A stretch of 64,000 nucleotides of DNA, from the NCBI GenBank assembly GCA_030267565.1, contig BRXU01000007.1, positions 4,154,001-4,218,000 on the forward strand, in the 5' to 3' direction. Origin of the DNA: Pleodorina starrii (lineage: Eukaryota > Chlorophyta > Chlorophyceae > Chlamydomonadales > Volvocaceae). The notes under the pieces were generated by a model. It worked only from the letters and a program-made list of their open reading frames with translations, made no database searches and was not told the origin of the DNA. Numbering within the stretch: position 1 is the first letter of the stretch; every line of letters starts with the position of its first letter. A program made the translations under genes and the position numbers. Shown piece after piece: positions 31,960 through 43,900 of this stretch.

Positions 31960-34900
31960 ATGGTCTCTTCATCAGAGGAAGAGGCCCTCATCCAACAGTT
32001 GGATGTTGTCCTCGCGAGTAAGGACAAGAAGGCTAGACAGGTAGATGACATGAATCAAAGCTTCTATGGAAGGTTGCATCGACGAAAGTATATTGATGGA
32101 TGCCATGGAGCTTGTAGGGCTGGTACAAGGCGGCGTACGAGTACCTGAGGAAAACTGACCACTGGTGGTGCTCACACACGCGAGGTAATGGCTGCGGCGC
32201 GGTGCGCCGTCCGGCATCGTGGGACGCAGGGACCCTCACCTTGGGTTACGGTGTGGATTGGATGGCGCCTGGGGCTTGTCGGCGTGCAGCCGTCAGCAGT
32301 CTCCCGGAGCCGCCCACCATCCGGCACTCCTGGCCGTTCTTACACCCGCGGACGACACAGCCCTACCATGCCCTTTGCTGCCCTGCCCTGGCCTGCAGTT
32401 GCTCAAGCGCTGTCCGAGGTGCTTTCGTACGAGTCCCAGCCCGTGGTGAAGCTCATATGGGACGAGACCTCCCGTCAGCTCTCAGGATGCGCGCAGTGCA
32501 TCAGGCAGTACCGGACAGCACAGGCGTCCTTCGCCGCCGCGCCCGTCAGCCCCCAGGTCAGCCAATGGGCGCGCACAGCGAAAAGTGGGGAGAAGCCTGG
32601 CAACTCTCTGGCTTTGGCTGATGGTTTAGTTCCGGAGCTACACTGGTCGGCACAGGGTCGGCGGCCGCTTTGTTTTTAAAAACCCGTCCAACACACGGAC
32701 GCGTGCCTACCTATGTATGCTGCGTGCCCTGTCGCGCAGCCTCCCATCTTCGCCACGCGAAAGTGCTCCACCTATGGCACGGCTTCCGGCGGCGAGCAGA
32801 TCGCACACCGGCACACTCGGGATGACGTACTTTGTTCCCTGGTAAACGTACGGCAGTCGTACTGCGCACCGGCCCCATTGCCTCCCCCAGATGGGGCTCC
32901 TGCTGGAGGTGATGGCGCGCAGGGACGCGGAGCGGGTGGCAGGTTGGCTGGAGGCGGGTGAGCGGGAGATGCAGCAGGCCGATCGGCTAGCAGCCCCGTC
33001 GCAGGAGGTACGCCAGTCCGCGCCGGCGGGGGCCTCAGTGAAGTGGTGGTACAGTCACCATGCCGCCACACAACATGCAGCTGCTCCCCATGCCCATACC
33101 GCCCGTTACATGCCCTGGCGTACCCTACGATCCGCCCGGTGTTCTTGCAAGCCCCTGAGGATGACAGCCGCCGTGGAGCGGAAGATGTTCCACTGCGCGG
33201 CAGTGTCAGATATTACTCTTGCAGGGCCGCGCCAAGTTGCGAGATAGTTATATTACCGTTGTAGTTTGCGCTGCGCGATGGCTACCACTTGGCACTTCAC
33301 GCGCAAGCCGCCGCCGGTCCTCCCCGCAACCTTCAGCCCACGCCACATCCTGAGCCCCTGGGCTTCCCCCGTCCTTCGGCTCCGCCTCCTCCCCGCAACC
33401 CGTACCCAAACGCCCATGCGCACGCACAGCTGGTGCTGGGCCTCTTCGAGGCGCTCTCCCACCCGCCGCTGATGGCCGACGCCGAGGTGGTATCGCGCCT
33501 GGCGGCGGCGCTGCTGACGCTGTCCCGCGAACAGTCCCTGTCGGCGGAGCTGGCGGACGGTGGCCGCTACCCAGGGCTGTACCTGCTTGCAGCGCACCCG
33601 GACCAAGCGGTGCGGGCGTTGGTAAGTGAGAGCGGCGGGGGCGCGGCGCGATGGCGGCGGGAGAAGCCGTGAGGATGCAGGGGTTGTTCGGGGATGCCGT
33701 ATGGGGCCTGCAGGGTGTTGGGCAGGTAAGCCTAAGCCAGGAGAAATGGGCGTTGCATGGCGCTGTGGATGGGACGGGCGCACGGGCCGGTTTGGCAGCT
33801 GGAGGACACGAGAGGAGGGGAATGCCCCAAGGGTTTCCTGACGGAGGAAGCACAGGCGATTGGAGCCAGCACTCGCTGCTCTTGGGGAAGGCGATGCGGC
33901 AGCTGCACCGCGCCGCGGAGGTTCAGCGGCGACCCAGTTCCGCAAAGTCCCTGTCCTGCAAAGTCACCAGTAGCTGAACACCGCACCATGCCGCAACGCC
34001 CCGTCGCCCGTCCAACCTTCCAGGTCCTCCCCGCCATCCAGCACCTCGGCCCCATAGCGACCTGGGAGGAGGCGCAGTCAGCGCAGCTGGATTCCGTACT
34101 GGCCCAATGGGCACTACGTGTACGGCAGGCTGTACCGCCGCCGGACTCCTCGGCTGCCGCCGTCAAGTCGGAGCCCGGGACCGCCTCCACCTCCGGCGCC
34201 GCGGCCGCAGCCGCGGACCGGGGCCCTGGCGGCCGGGCGCGGTTCGTGCAGCCGCTGGATTCGCTCCTACTGGGTCTGAAAGTGCTGCTTCAGGCGCTGC
34301 AGCCGCCGGCGCTTGAGGCGGGGATTGCGGCATTGCCGGATCTGCCGGTGGCGCTGCTGGAACACGTCCTGGCGTGGCGCCAGGCCGCCACTCCCACCGC
34401 TGCCGCGCTGGCGGCAACTGCACTGGCGCCGGCGTTCCGTCACCTGTTGGGCTGCCTGCTGCAGCTGGCTCGGCGGCTGCCGGGCGAAAGCCTTCGGGCG
34501 GCATGCGCCGCGGCGGTAGGCGGCAGGGCGGCTGGCGGCGCCAGTGCCGCCGGCGGCGGTGACGGCGGCGACGAGGTGGACGGCGTGGGCGCGCTGGTGG
34601 CGGCGCTGAGCGATGCGGCGGCCTGCACCGCCGACCCTTCGCTGCACAAGGTGGGCTTCTGCCGTGTTACCGTAACCCCGGAGGCGATCAGCTGTGTTCT
34701 GCACTGCAAGCCAAAGGGACGTCATCACAGCCGGCCGGAGGTTGCAAAGCAAGCGAGCCGATCACGAAGACACGGGCAGAGCCCCCCATGTCCCTGCGCT
34801 GTTTGGCGCTGCCCCGCCCTGGACCCCTGTGTCCTTCCCGGCCTTCCTTCTGCTTCACGCACCGCAATCGCTCTGTGCTCGCCTGGAGCCGACCTGCCTT

Positions 34901-37900
34901 TCCACTCAACCCCTCCTCGGACCCGTCGTCTCATTGCCACCTGCCTCACCTGCTCCCTGCCGCCTCCCGTTCCGCCTCCCTCCCCGTCCTCGCTGCCGCC
35001 GCATTCACAGTCGATCATCGACCTGTGCGGCCTCCTGCTGGCCGCCCTCGCGCGCGACCATGCCACGCCGTTGCGCGACCTCCGCCGCCTGGTCGCCTTC
35101 CTCGCGCGCGACGTCGCCTTTCTGCAATACGGCGGCGGCGCACCGTACAACCAGCTATGCCGTACTGCCGCAGCGCTGGGCTCCTTCAGCGGCGCGGTGC
35201 TGGCATGCGGGCCGGCGGGTCGCTGGGCGCCTGCGTTCGCGTCGGACCTGTACGGCCAGACCGCCAGCCAGGCGTTGATGACGCTGGCGGGCGCGGCGGC
35301 GGCGCCCCCGACGCCGCCGGTGGGCGCCACTGGGGGGTTGGAGGCGAGGATGGTGGAGGCGGCGGCGGACGTGCTGTGCATGGTGTTGCAGGTATGTTTT
35401 CTAGTTGGCAATGATGAAGTATGTTTGAGCGGTTGGCGTGTTGTGCGTCGTTAATCAGTTTGTGGGTCGGCTGTAACACTAGTGCCCCATGCGAAGGTTA
35501 TTTGATTAAGTGTTCGCTAGCAAGGATTTGGGTCGGTTGCCTTTTCTGTAGTGCTTTGGGCCCCGAAACCAGCCAGGGCGGTGCACCCGCCCCGCACCGC
35601 CCCCCAGGCAGACGCGACGGCGCTTGCGGCCGTGCTGGACTCTTCCCGGCTCTACGGCGCCGCCGCCGCGCCGCGTCGCATCTGCGGCGGTGTCGTAGAG
35701 GCGCTTTATAATCCTTATGACGACGTCCGCGCCGGCATGGCGCTCGCGGCCGCCGCCGCCGGCGCAGCCGACGGCACCGCCGCGGCTGCAGCCGCCGCCA
35801 CCGCCGCGTGCGAGCGGGCTCTGGAGCAGTTGGACGGGTACTGCTGCACCCCTGCGGCGTACCTGGCAGTAGCAGGCTGCCCGCACCCGGCTGTAGCGCT
35901 GGCGCTGATCCTGGCGGCGGGACACTGCGCGGAGCTGGAGGAGCCGCCAGGAGCGGACGATGACCCACGGGTCGCTGCCGCGGCCGGCGGCTGGAAGGGT
36001 GAGGCTTGGGGCCCCAAAGCTGCGGCATGGAGCCGCTAAATGAGCAGGGCTCGGGCGTTGAGGGGCAGGACGACTTGCGGTCACTTTTCGAACCTGACTG
36101 CGAAAATCCCTGATTGAGTGCCCGAATTGTCGTTTCCGCATGTTGCGCATGGCCGCTGCGCCCCGCCGCCGCCGCCGCAGCAGCCGTTTTGCCACCAAAC
36201 CCAAATAGGCCTGCTTCTACCGTGCGCCCGCAAAGGCCTGATGCATCCGCGCGATTCTCACCGCCGGCCCACCACACCCCGCAGGCGACTTCGCCGAGCT
36301 GACCCTGTCGCACGTGTCATCATCATCGTCAGCGTCCTCGGCGTCCTTCCTAGCCGCCGCCCAGTGGCCGGTGCGGCCGCGCCCGGAAGGCGCCAACACC
36401 TGTGCGGTGGCCGTGAGGCACTCCCCCGGCCTCCTGCTCAGGCAGCTGCGCCAGGCGGCAGGTGGGCAGCCGACCCATGTCGCCGGTGGCTTTGCCGGGA
36501 CTGGTACAGGCATGGGACTGGCAGGGGCAGGGGGCCGGCCTCGCCTCGCCTCACCTGCCGGTTGCGTGACCTCCGCCGCCTGGTCGCCGCCGCCGTCGCC
36601 TTCTCCTTCGCTGCCCCAGTTGTATTAGTTTGCCCCCGTCATCCTCACGCGTGCTTGGCCCGACGTCACTGCCACGGTAGCGTAGTTCCATTCCGCCGTC
36701 CGCCGTCCTCCGCCTCCCCCATTTCCACCTTATTACTGCAACCAGTGCCCATTTTGGAATGCACCCAAAAACATACCCACCGCCTCCGGCTCCCCCCGCC
36801 CGCCGCCTCCACGGGTTCCGCTTCCCTTTCACTGCGCAGTGATCCACCTGCAACGCGCCGCCAGCGAGGCGCACGTGCTGGGCATCGCCGCGGACCGCCT
36901 GCCGGGCTGCCCGCTGGCGCCGCTGCCGCCGACGCAGCGCCCCGGCATGCCTCCGCCGGACGCGGTGGCGCGCGACGTGGCGTCCCGGGCGGAGGGCGCC
37001 GCGCTGGGGGCGCTGCTGCGGCTGGTGTGCGGACCGCACGCGGAGCTTCGGTGGGTGGAGTCGGGCCGGGCCGGGGCCAGCCCCAGGGGCTGGATGTCAT
37101 GCGTGTGAGGATGTGAAGCCTGGGGTGAACCGGAGGCGCCGGGGAATGCGTATGGATGGTCCTTACAGTATGTACGACCTACTGTGCCTTTGTCGCTTCT
37201 CCCGCGCTGCGCCGCGCCGTGCCCGCCTCGGTGTGCCAAACCTCCCAACCTTCTTCTTCCCTCCAGGTCCGCCGCTGAGGACGCGCTGGTGCTGCACTTC
37301 CTGATGCCCGAGCGCGTGCGCGAGGCGCGGTCGGTGGCGGCTGCCGAGGGCGGCTGCCACGGCCCGCTGGAGCTGGCGCTGCAGGAGGGCTGGCTGCTGG
37401 CCTCCCTGGACCACTCGGCTGTGGTGCTCAACACGTGCGACGCGGTGCTGCGGGAGCTCGCTGCCGTGAGGCCCGTGGAGAAGGTAAGTGAGGCCTGAGG
37501 CGGCAGTGGCGAAGCGGCGCCGCGGTGGCTTAGAAAGGAATCGCAGCGAGACTATCCGGGAGAGCGGAGCACGCCATACCGGTACTTCGGGCGTAGCATG
37601 CTTGTGACCTGCAGCCGCCGCCTCGTTGGGTCGGCGGCACCGGAGGGTCGGCGGCGGGGCGGCGGGCTGGTCGGGGCCTGGATTTGGGTTCGGATCTCGG
37701 CTATTTGGCGGGACCGGAAAGGCCGGGACTGGGAGGGCGGGATTACGGACTGAGGGCAGCCGGCCCCGAAGGAGGCTTCATTGCGGCGCGGGCATGCCGG
37801 CCCTGCTTGGGCTACGACCGTTGCCGCGACCGGCGTCGGCTCAGATGTGGTGGAAACCCTCACGCCCACTCGCTCCGCTCCGCTCCGCTCGCCTGCGCCT

Positions 37901-40900
37901 CTGTCGCCGCCCCCCTTCCCGCAGCTCATGAGCAGCAGTCGCTTGGCGCCGACACTGGTGTGCTTGCAGGTGAGCGTGGGCACCGTAATGTGCGGACTTG
38001 TGTGGGGCGAAACACGCTGGCTTTTCTGCTGTTTGATGGCGGAAAGGGTTGGCGAGGCGCCTGCACGCTCAAAAAGACCGTATGTCGTCCTTCTCCCCCC
38101 TGCCCTCTCGCTCCCACCCGCAGGCGGTGCTCCGCGCCTGCGACAAGCACCGGCACCTGGACGCGGGTGCCTTCTCTCTGGCGCACTGCACCTGGGCCCT
38201 CATGATCCAGATCCTCGAGCAGGTGCGCGTGCGTGCGCGTACAGGCGCGTACACGACTACTATAACCGGAAAAGGATTTATGCCACCACACCACATCACA
38301 CACCACACCACGCAACGTCACCGCCGGCCCAGCCTTTCGATGCGGTGTCATACCTCCGCTGGCCTCCCCTCCCAATTCCCTCCCTCCCTCCCTGGTCCGC
38401 TCAGGGCCTGACCGCCTTCCGTGAGCGCTCCGACTGCCGGCCCTGCCTGGGCCCCTTGGTGGCGCTGCTGCCCATCTGCTGGTACTTCCTGCTGGTGGTG
38501 AGACCTGGGCTCAATTGGAAGGGGATGGCGGGGCCGTGCAGCGTGGGCGGTGGGCGGTGGGCAGAGCGTGTGTGGTGGCGGGGAAGGGGAGGGTATGACA
38601 GTCCAAAGCGGGAGGGGACACGCTCAGCACTAATTCGCTGTAGAGCCGTTGGTTCGGGCTGGGAGGCGGTGCTTAGCTGCTGGTCGCGGTCGCGACTGGG
38701 GAGTGTTGGCCGGGTCTGGGACGGTCAGCGGCGGTGGTCAGCTCTCGTTCCCGCGTCACGCCGCGCTGCCGCGCACCTCCTCTCACATCCTGTCGCCTGC
38801 TGCCACCCGCCCGCAGGCCCCCGAGGGCCGTGCCCCCGCGCCGCGCCTGATGCGCGCCTGGCTGCCCGCGTCGCTGCGCTGGGTGCCGGCGCTGGCGTCC
38901 GCCGCGGGCGGCCCCCGGGGCAGCTGCGCGGCGTTGGTGGGCTCCCTGGAGCTCATGATGGGCACCGTGCGAGATAGCGGGCCGCTGCCGCAGGTGGGCC
39001 GAGCTGTGTGTGTGTGTTTAGTGGTGCAGGAAGGAAGTCTGCAGGAAGGAAGTGCAGCCTGGTGGCCGCCAGGTGAGGAAGAAACGGAAAGCAGTCAGGG
39101 TCTCCCGCTTGCGTCCCGGGGCTTGGAACCATCCATCCATTCCCCCTCGCATGCCCCTGCCGCCGATGCATCGTGTCGTGTCGTGTCGCGTCGCGTCGCT
39201 CGCTTTCCACAGTATCCAATCGGCTGTTGCCCCCTCCCCCAATGCCCCCACGGCCTACTTGGACAGTCATACACTACCCCCACCGGCTTCCCTCCCTCCA
39301 GGACGTGCTGTCGGCCGCCCGCGAGGCGCTGTCCCCGCGCAACGAGGCGCTGTCCGGGGAGCTGAGGATGAGGCTGGCGGAGCTGTTCCCCGAGGTGGCG
39401 CCAGGTGGGGCCAGGCTGCCCCGGGTGCTGTGGGGGTGGGGGCGGAGGGGGCATGGCTCGCAACACTGTGAATGTGTCAATGTGTGAATGGATTGTGTGC
39501 CGCAACGATGGGGCCATTGCAACAATTGGTAAATATGGTGAAATGCCTTTCACGTGTCATTGTGCGTGCGGGAGCCTCAACACCGCGAGTCCATCCCTCC
39601 ACCCGACGGCCCACACCACCACCCCAAAACCCTAAAACCCTATCCAGGCAACCTGGCGACGGCTTCCCGTCAGCCGCTGGCCAACCTGCCCTCTCGCGGC
39701 GCCTCCATCACCGCCACCGCCAGCGGCGCCGCTGCCGCTGCCGCCACATATGTTGCGGCGCAGCCGCTGCAGGCCCCACCAGTCGACGGCACCTCCACCC
39801 ACCACGAGCCTGCCGGCACGGCCAAATCTCCTTCGCCGCCGGCCGTCGTTGTCGATTTAACCCTGACCGATGACGAGGAGGAGGAGGAGGAAGAGGAGGA
39901 GGAGGAAGGAGAGGCGCAGGAGGAGGGCGACGGCATGGAGGGGCTGGAGTGGGAGGAGGTGCCGGTGGACGAGGAGGAGGCGGTGCCGGAGGCTGACGCC
40001 ACCGGTGAGGGACTGGCCGGCGACGGCGCCGTGCTTCAGCAGCAGCGTCAGCCGCAGGCCGGCGCAGCTGCCGCGTTGGCGGGCCGCAGTGCCGCGCCGG
40101 CGGCGACGATGGCGGCGGCAGCGGCGCTGCGCCGCGCCGCCGCCGCCAGCGCCACCGGCGGCAACGCCAACAACCCGTTCGCCCGGCCAGAGGCGCCAGC
40201 GGCGGAGCCGCAGCTCGGCACTGCGGCCAGCGTCGCCTCAGCTGGCGGTTCCTCTGCAGCGGCCGCAGCAGTTCCTGCGCCAAAGCCAGGGCCGACAGCG
40301 ACGGCGCCTGGCAGCAGCAGTGGCGCCGGAAAGGCCGCTGCGGACAAGGCCAGCGTCTTCGATACCATCAAGGCCCTGGAGTAAGTCTCTCATGTTTGCC
40401 CTAGGATACGGTAGTAACAAATTCGGCGTTCAGGTCAGACCCGAGGTCAAGGCTAGAGAAAGGGCGAGCAACAGAAAGCCTTTGCGCTTGCATGGCCGCC
40501 TGGCCCGCCAGCGGGAAAGGCCTTCACCAAGACTCCCGGGTGGCTGCCGTTCCTTCTCTGCGGCAAACGAGTGCCCCAACAGCATCGGAACTCACCGCCG
40601 CTTCACGCACGCAAACGGCAGGGCCAGCACCGTCCCTTTGTTATTACTTGACCGGGGCTTTGCAAGCATAACCCTCCCGTTGACAGCCAACCCATTTGCC
40701 TTGTTGTGTCCCCCAAGCCCCACCACGTCCCTCCCGACCCTCCCGCGCTCCCTCCCTCCCCGGCCGCTGCGGCCCGCCGCTGCGGTCTCATCCTCGTTCC
40801 CCGACCGGGGCAACCAAATCCGGGTGCCCATCGGGCCGGGTGCAGGGCGGCGCTCGTCCGCACCGCCCACTCGGCGCGGTCCGCCGCCGGCGGCGCCGCC

Positions 40901-43900
40901 GGCGCCACCCGCGTCGGAGGCCTCGACCTGCCGGGATCGTGGCGAACCATCAACAAGCTCAAGCAGGCGGCGGCGGCAGCCGCCGGCGGCGGCGGCGGAG
41001 GCGAAGACAGCGAGTTGCAGCCCCGCCGTCGCAAGGCCAAGGCGAAGGCGCGTGGGGCAGCGGCGACGACAGCGCCAGCAGCAGCAGCAGCAGCAGCGGC
41101 GGCGCCAGCGGATCGTGACCGGCCGGACTGGTGGCCAGAGCAGTGGCAGGGAGCGGCAGCGAGTGGGAGTGCAGCGGGCGGGGGTAGCGGCGGCGGGTGG
41201 CTGACCAAGGGCCAGCCGCAGGCGGGCCGGCCGCAGAACACCGGCAAGGCGGACAAGTGGCGAAAGGAGCTGCTGGGGCGGGGTGGAGGCGGCGGCGGCG
41301 GCGGGGGCGGGGGCGGTGGTGGAGGTCTGGAGGGCGGCGCGAGGAGCAAAGGCTGGGCTGTGGGCGGTGGTGGTGGCGGAAGCGGTGGGGGCGGCGCCGC
41401 CGCTATGCCGGCGCCCGATCCGCTGCTGCAGCAGCCGCCGCCGAGCCTCCGGTAAGTATTGAAACCAACCGCCGTAGCGCAGGAGGTTGCGACTCGGCAC
41501 CCATTCGCTGCGCTGACTATGCCTCTCGCGCGTCCTTGCAGGGCCAAGCACCAGCAGCAGCGCGCAGCCGAGGCGGCGGCAGCCGCCGCCGCCGCCGGGA
41601 AACCGGCGGCGGCGCCGCCGCCGCCGGCCACCGCCAGCGCGGGCGTCCTGGTCATCGACGACGAGGACTCACTGTTCGGAGCGGCGCCGGCGGCCGGCGC
41701 GGCGGCGCCGCTGCGGCCGCGACTGGGCCTGGGGCTGATGGCGGCTGCGGGCCTCGCCGCTGCGCCACGCGCGCGCGGGGTGGTGCATCTGGAGGCTGGG
41801 GGGCCCCGGGGGGCGGCCGCCAATGCGCCAAAGCCCCTGCCGCCGCTGCTGCCGGTACTGCACATGAACCAGGTTGTGCGGCAGGTGATTCAGCTGCCCA
41901 TGGATGTGCTGCTGCCGGGGCTGGCAGCAGGCGGCGGCGACGGTGGCGGGGCGCCGCGTCGTGACGCGGGCCTGACCACCCACAGCGCTCTGCTGAAACG
42001 CATGGCGGTGCCGGTCAGCTTCCTCTCCCTGGAGCACTACACAAACACCTTTAGGTGGGTGGGTGGGTTTGTGCTGCTGCCAGCGAGCCGCGTTACCTGT
42101 TTCTCGTCGCGCACATTTATTAGTGAACGAGTTGTGTAGGGCACCGACCCACCGCGACGGCTGAGATGGCGTGCTGCCGTTCCCCGGCGCCGTGCCGGGC
42201 AGCTGGCACGCATGCATCTCACACAACACGACACCGACCCACGGGTCATTGCTCTGTCCGCTCCGGACCACCCAGCTATGACCCGGCCCGGCTTATCCCG
42301 CTTGTTGGTGCTGGTAGGTAAACCTGCGCCCGGCTGTTTGCGCCAACCTCCAATACGTTTTGCCTTCAGGCTCTGGTGATGTATACCATGATGGGCTTTG
42401 ACCTCGACCCCTCTTGTCCTGTCTGTCCGGCGCATCCGGCCCGTCTAACGCAGGGCCCTTCTGTTGGAGGAGCTGGCGGCGGCGGTGCGCAGTAGCGTGG
42501 AGGAGTTGGCGGGCGGGGGAGGCGGGCCGCCACCCAACGTGAAGGGCGAGGTGGTGACGCTGTCGCGGACGGACGACCTGCACGCTGTCACGCTGCGGGT
42601 GGAGAACCGGGAGGGCGCGCAGCGGGACATGTGCAGGACGGTGGGTGGGAGGAGGAGAGAGGGGACAGCAAGGGCACGAAGGTGTGGCGCGGATGGGGAC
42701 GGCGGGGCCGCGGGTCGGGGTGTTGAGTCGGGGCCGCCAAGCATTGCGTGCACGGCTGGTTACCGTGGCGGATCGCAAAACCGACCCGTAGACCGCACGC
42801 CCACCCTTCTACCAGTACAGCTCTACTGCGGTACTGTGTTCCAGCTTCGGTTTTCACTTTTGTTCGCAAGGCCCACGCTACCTCCGCCCCTTTGCCTCTT
42901 GTGTGCCGCCAGGAGGACCTGGTATTGCTGACGCGGCGGCCGCTGTCCAGCGCCGCAGCGGTGGCCCGCCCGTCGGCGCCCTGCCTGTTGGCGGTGGTGG
43001 GCGAGGTGGCGGCGGAGGAGGGCGGCTGGGCGGTCACAATGCAGGCAGGGCGGACGGAGGAGGCAGCGACGCAATAGCGGCAGGACTCTGGGCAAGAGAC
43101 TGGGAACGCGGGCGGGTCCGGGGTGGGCGGGTGGCTGGGTTAGCAACGCAGCAGCGCGCAAGCATCACCCAGGACCCAGCCCACCCGGCGGTTGTCGTCC
43201 AGACCCCGGACTTTTGTGCTGCGGCCGCCTTCCGTTGGGCTGGCTTTGGCGTGCATCACAGCTTGGCGCACGCTCGCCTGGAATGTCACGGCCGCTGCGC
43301 TGCCCCCGCCCGTGCTCCTGGGCCTGCTCCTGCTCCTCCTGCGCAGGCCTGCCTGAACCCGCCCTCTGACGGCATCGGCCCCGCGGCTCCCCGTCTGGAC
43401 GGCGTGATGCTGCCGCGCAGCGTGTGGCACCTCACCGTGCTGCACTCGCTGGTGCCGCACTTTCGGGAGTTCGCGGTGAGGTCGGTGGACGGAGGGCGGA
43501 GGGACTGACAACCCGCGCCGGGGCCGGAGCGGGTGCTAGCGGTTGGGGCAGAGGAGGCTGGGGGGGGATGGTGGCGAGAGAGACACGTGCCTGGGTACGG
43601 TGTGGCTGCTGGAACGCCTGCACGGGACGTGCCTGGATCTGGATTCTAGATCTGGGACTGCGCCCGATACGCCACGCCGGGACATCCGCGGCGCCCTGAC
43701 TAACCTCGCCGCGTAGCAGCTCCGCGCGTTGTGTACCTGTCCTCCCCGAACCTGATCAGCAAGCTGGCATGCCCCCCGGGTCCGCCGGGCCCCACTCCCT
43801 CAGGCGCTCTGCAACCTGCCCCGACTGCACGACCCCACCGTGCGCTTCCTCCTCGAACCCAAGCCCTCCGCCACCTCCTCCGCCGCCACCGCCGCCGCCG

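Noticed and set aside
40703..40845. Extending the Sen1 exon upstream to 40706
   Set aside because: The AG at 40844-40845 restores the correct phase and yields a continuous protein; the upstream part is pyrimidine-rich intron.
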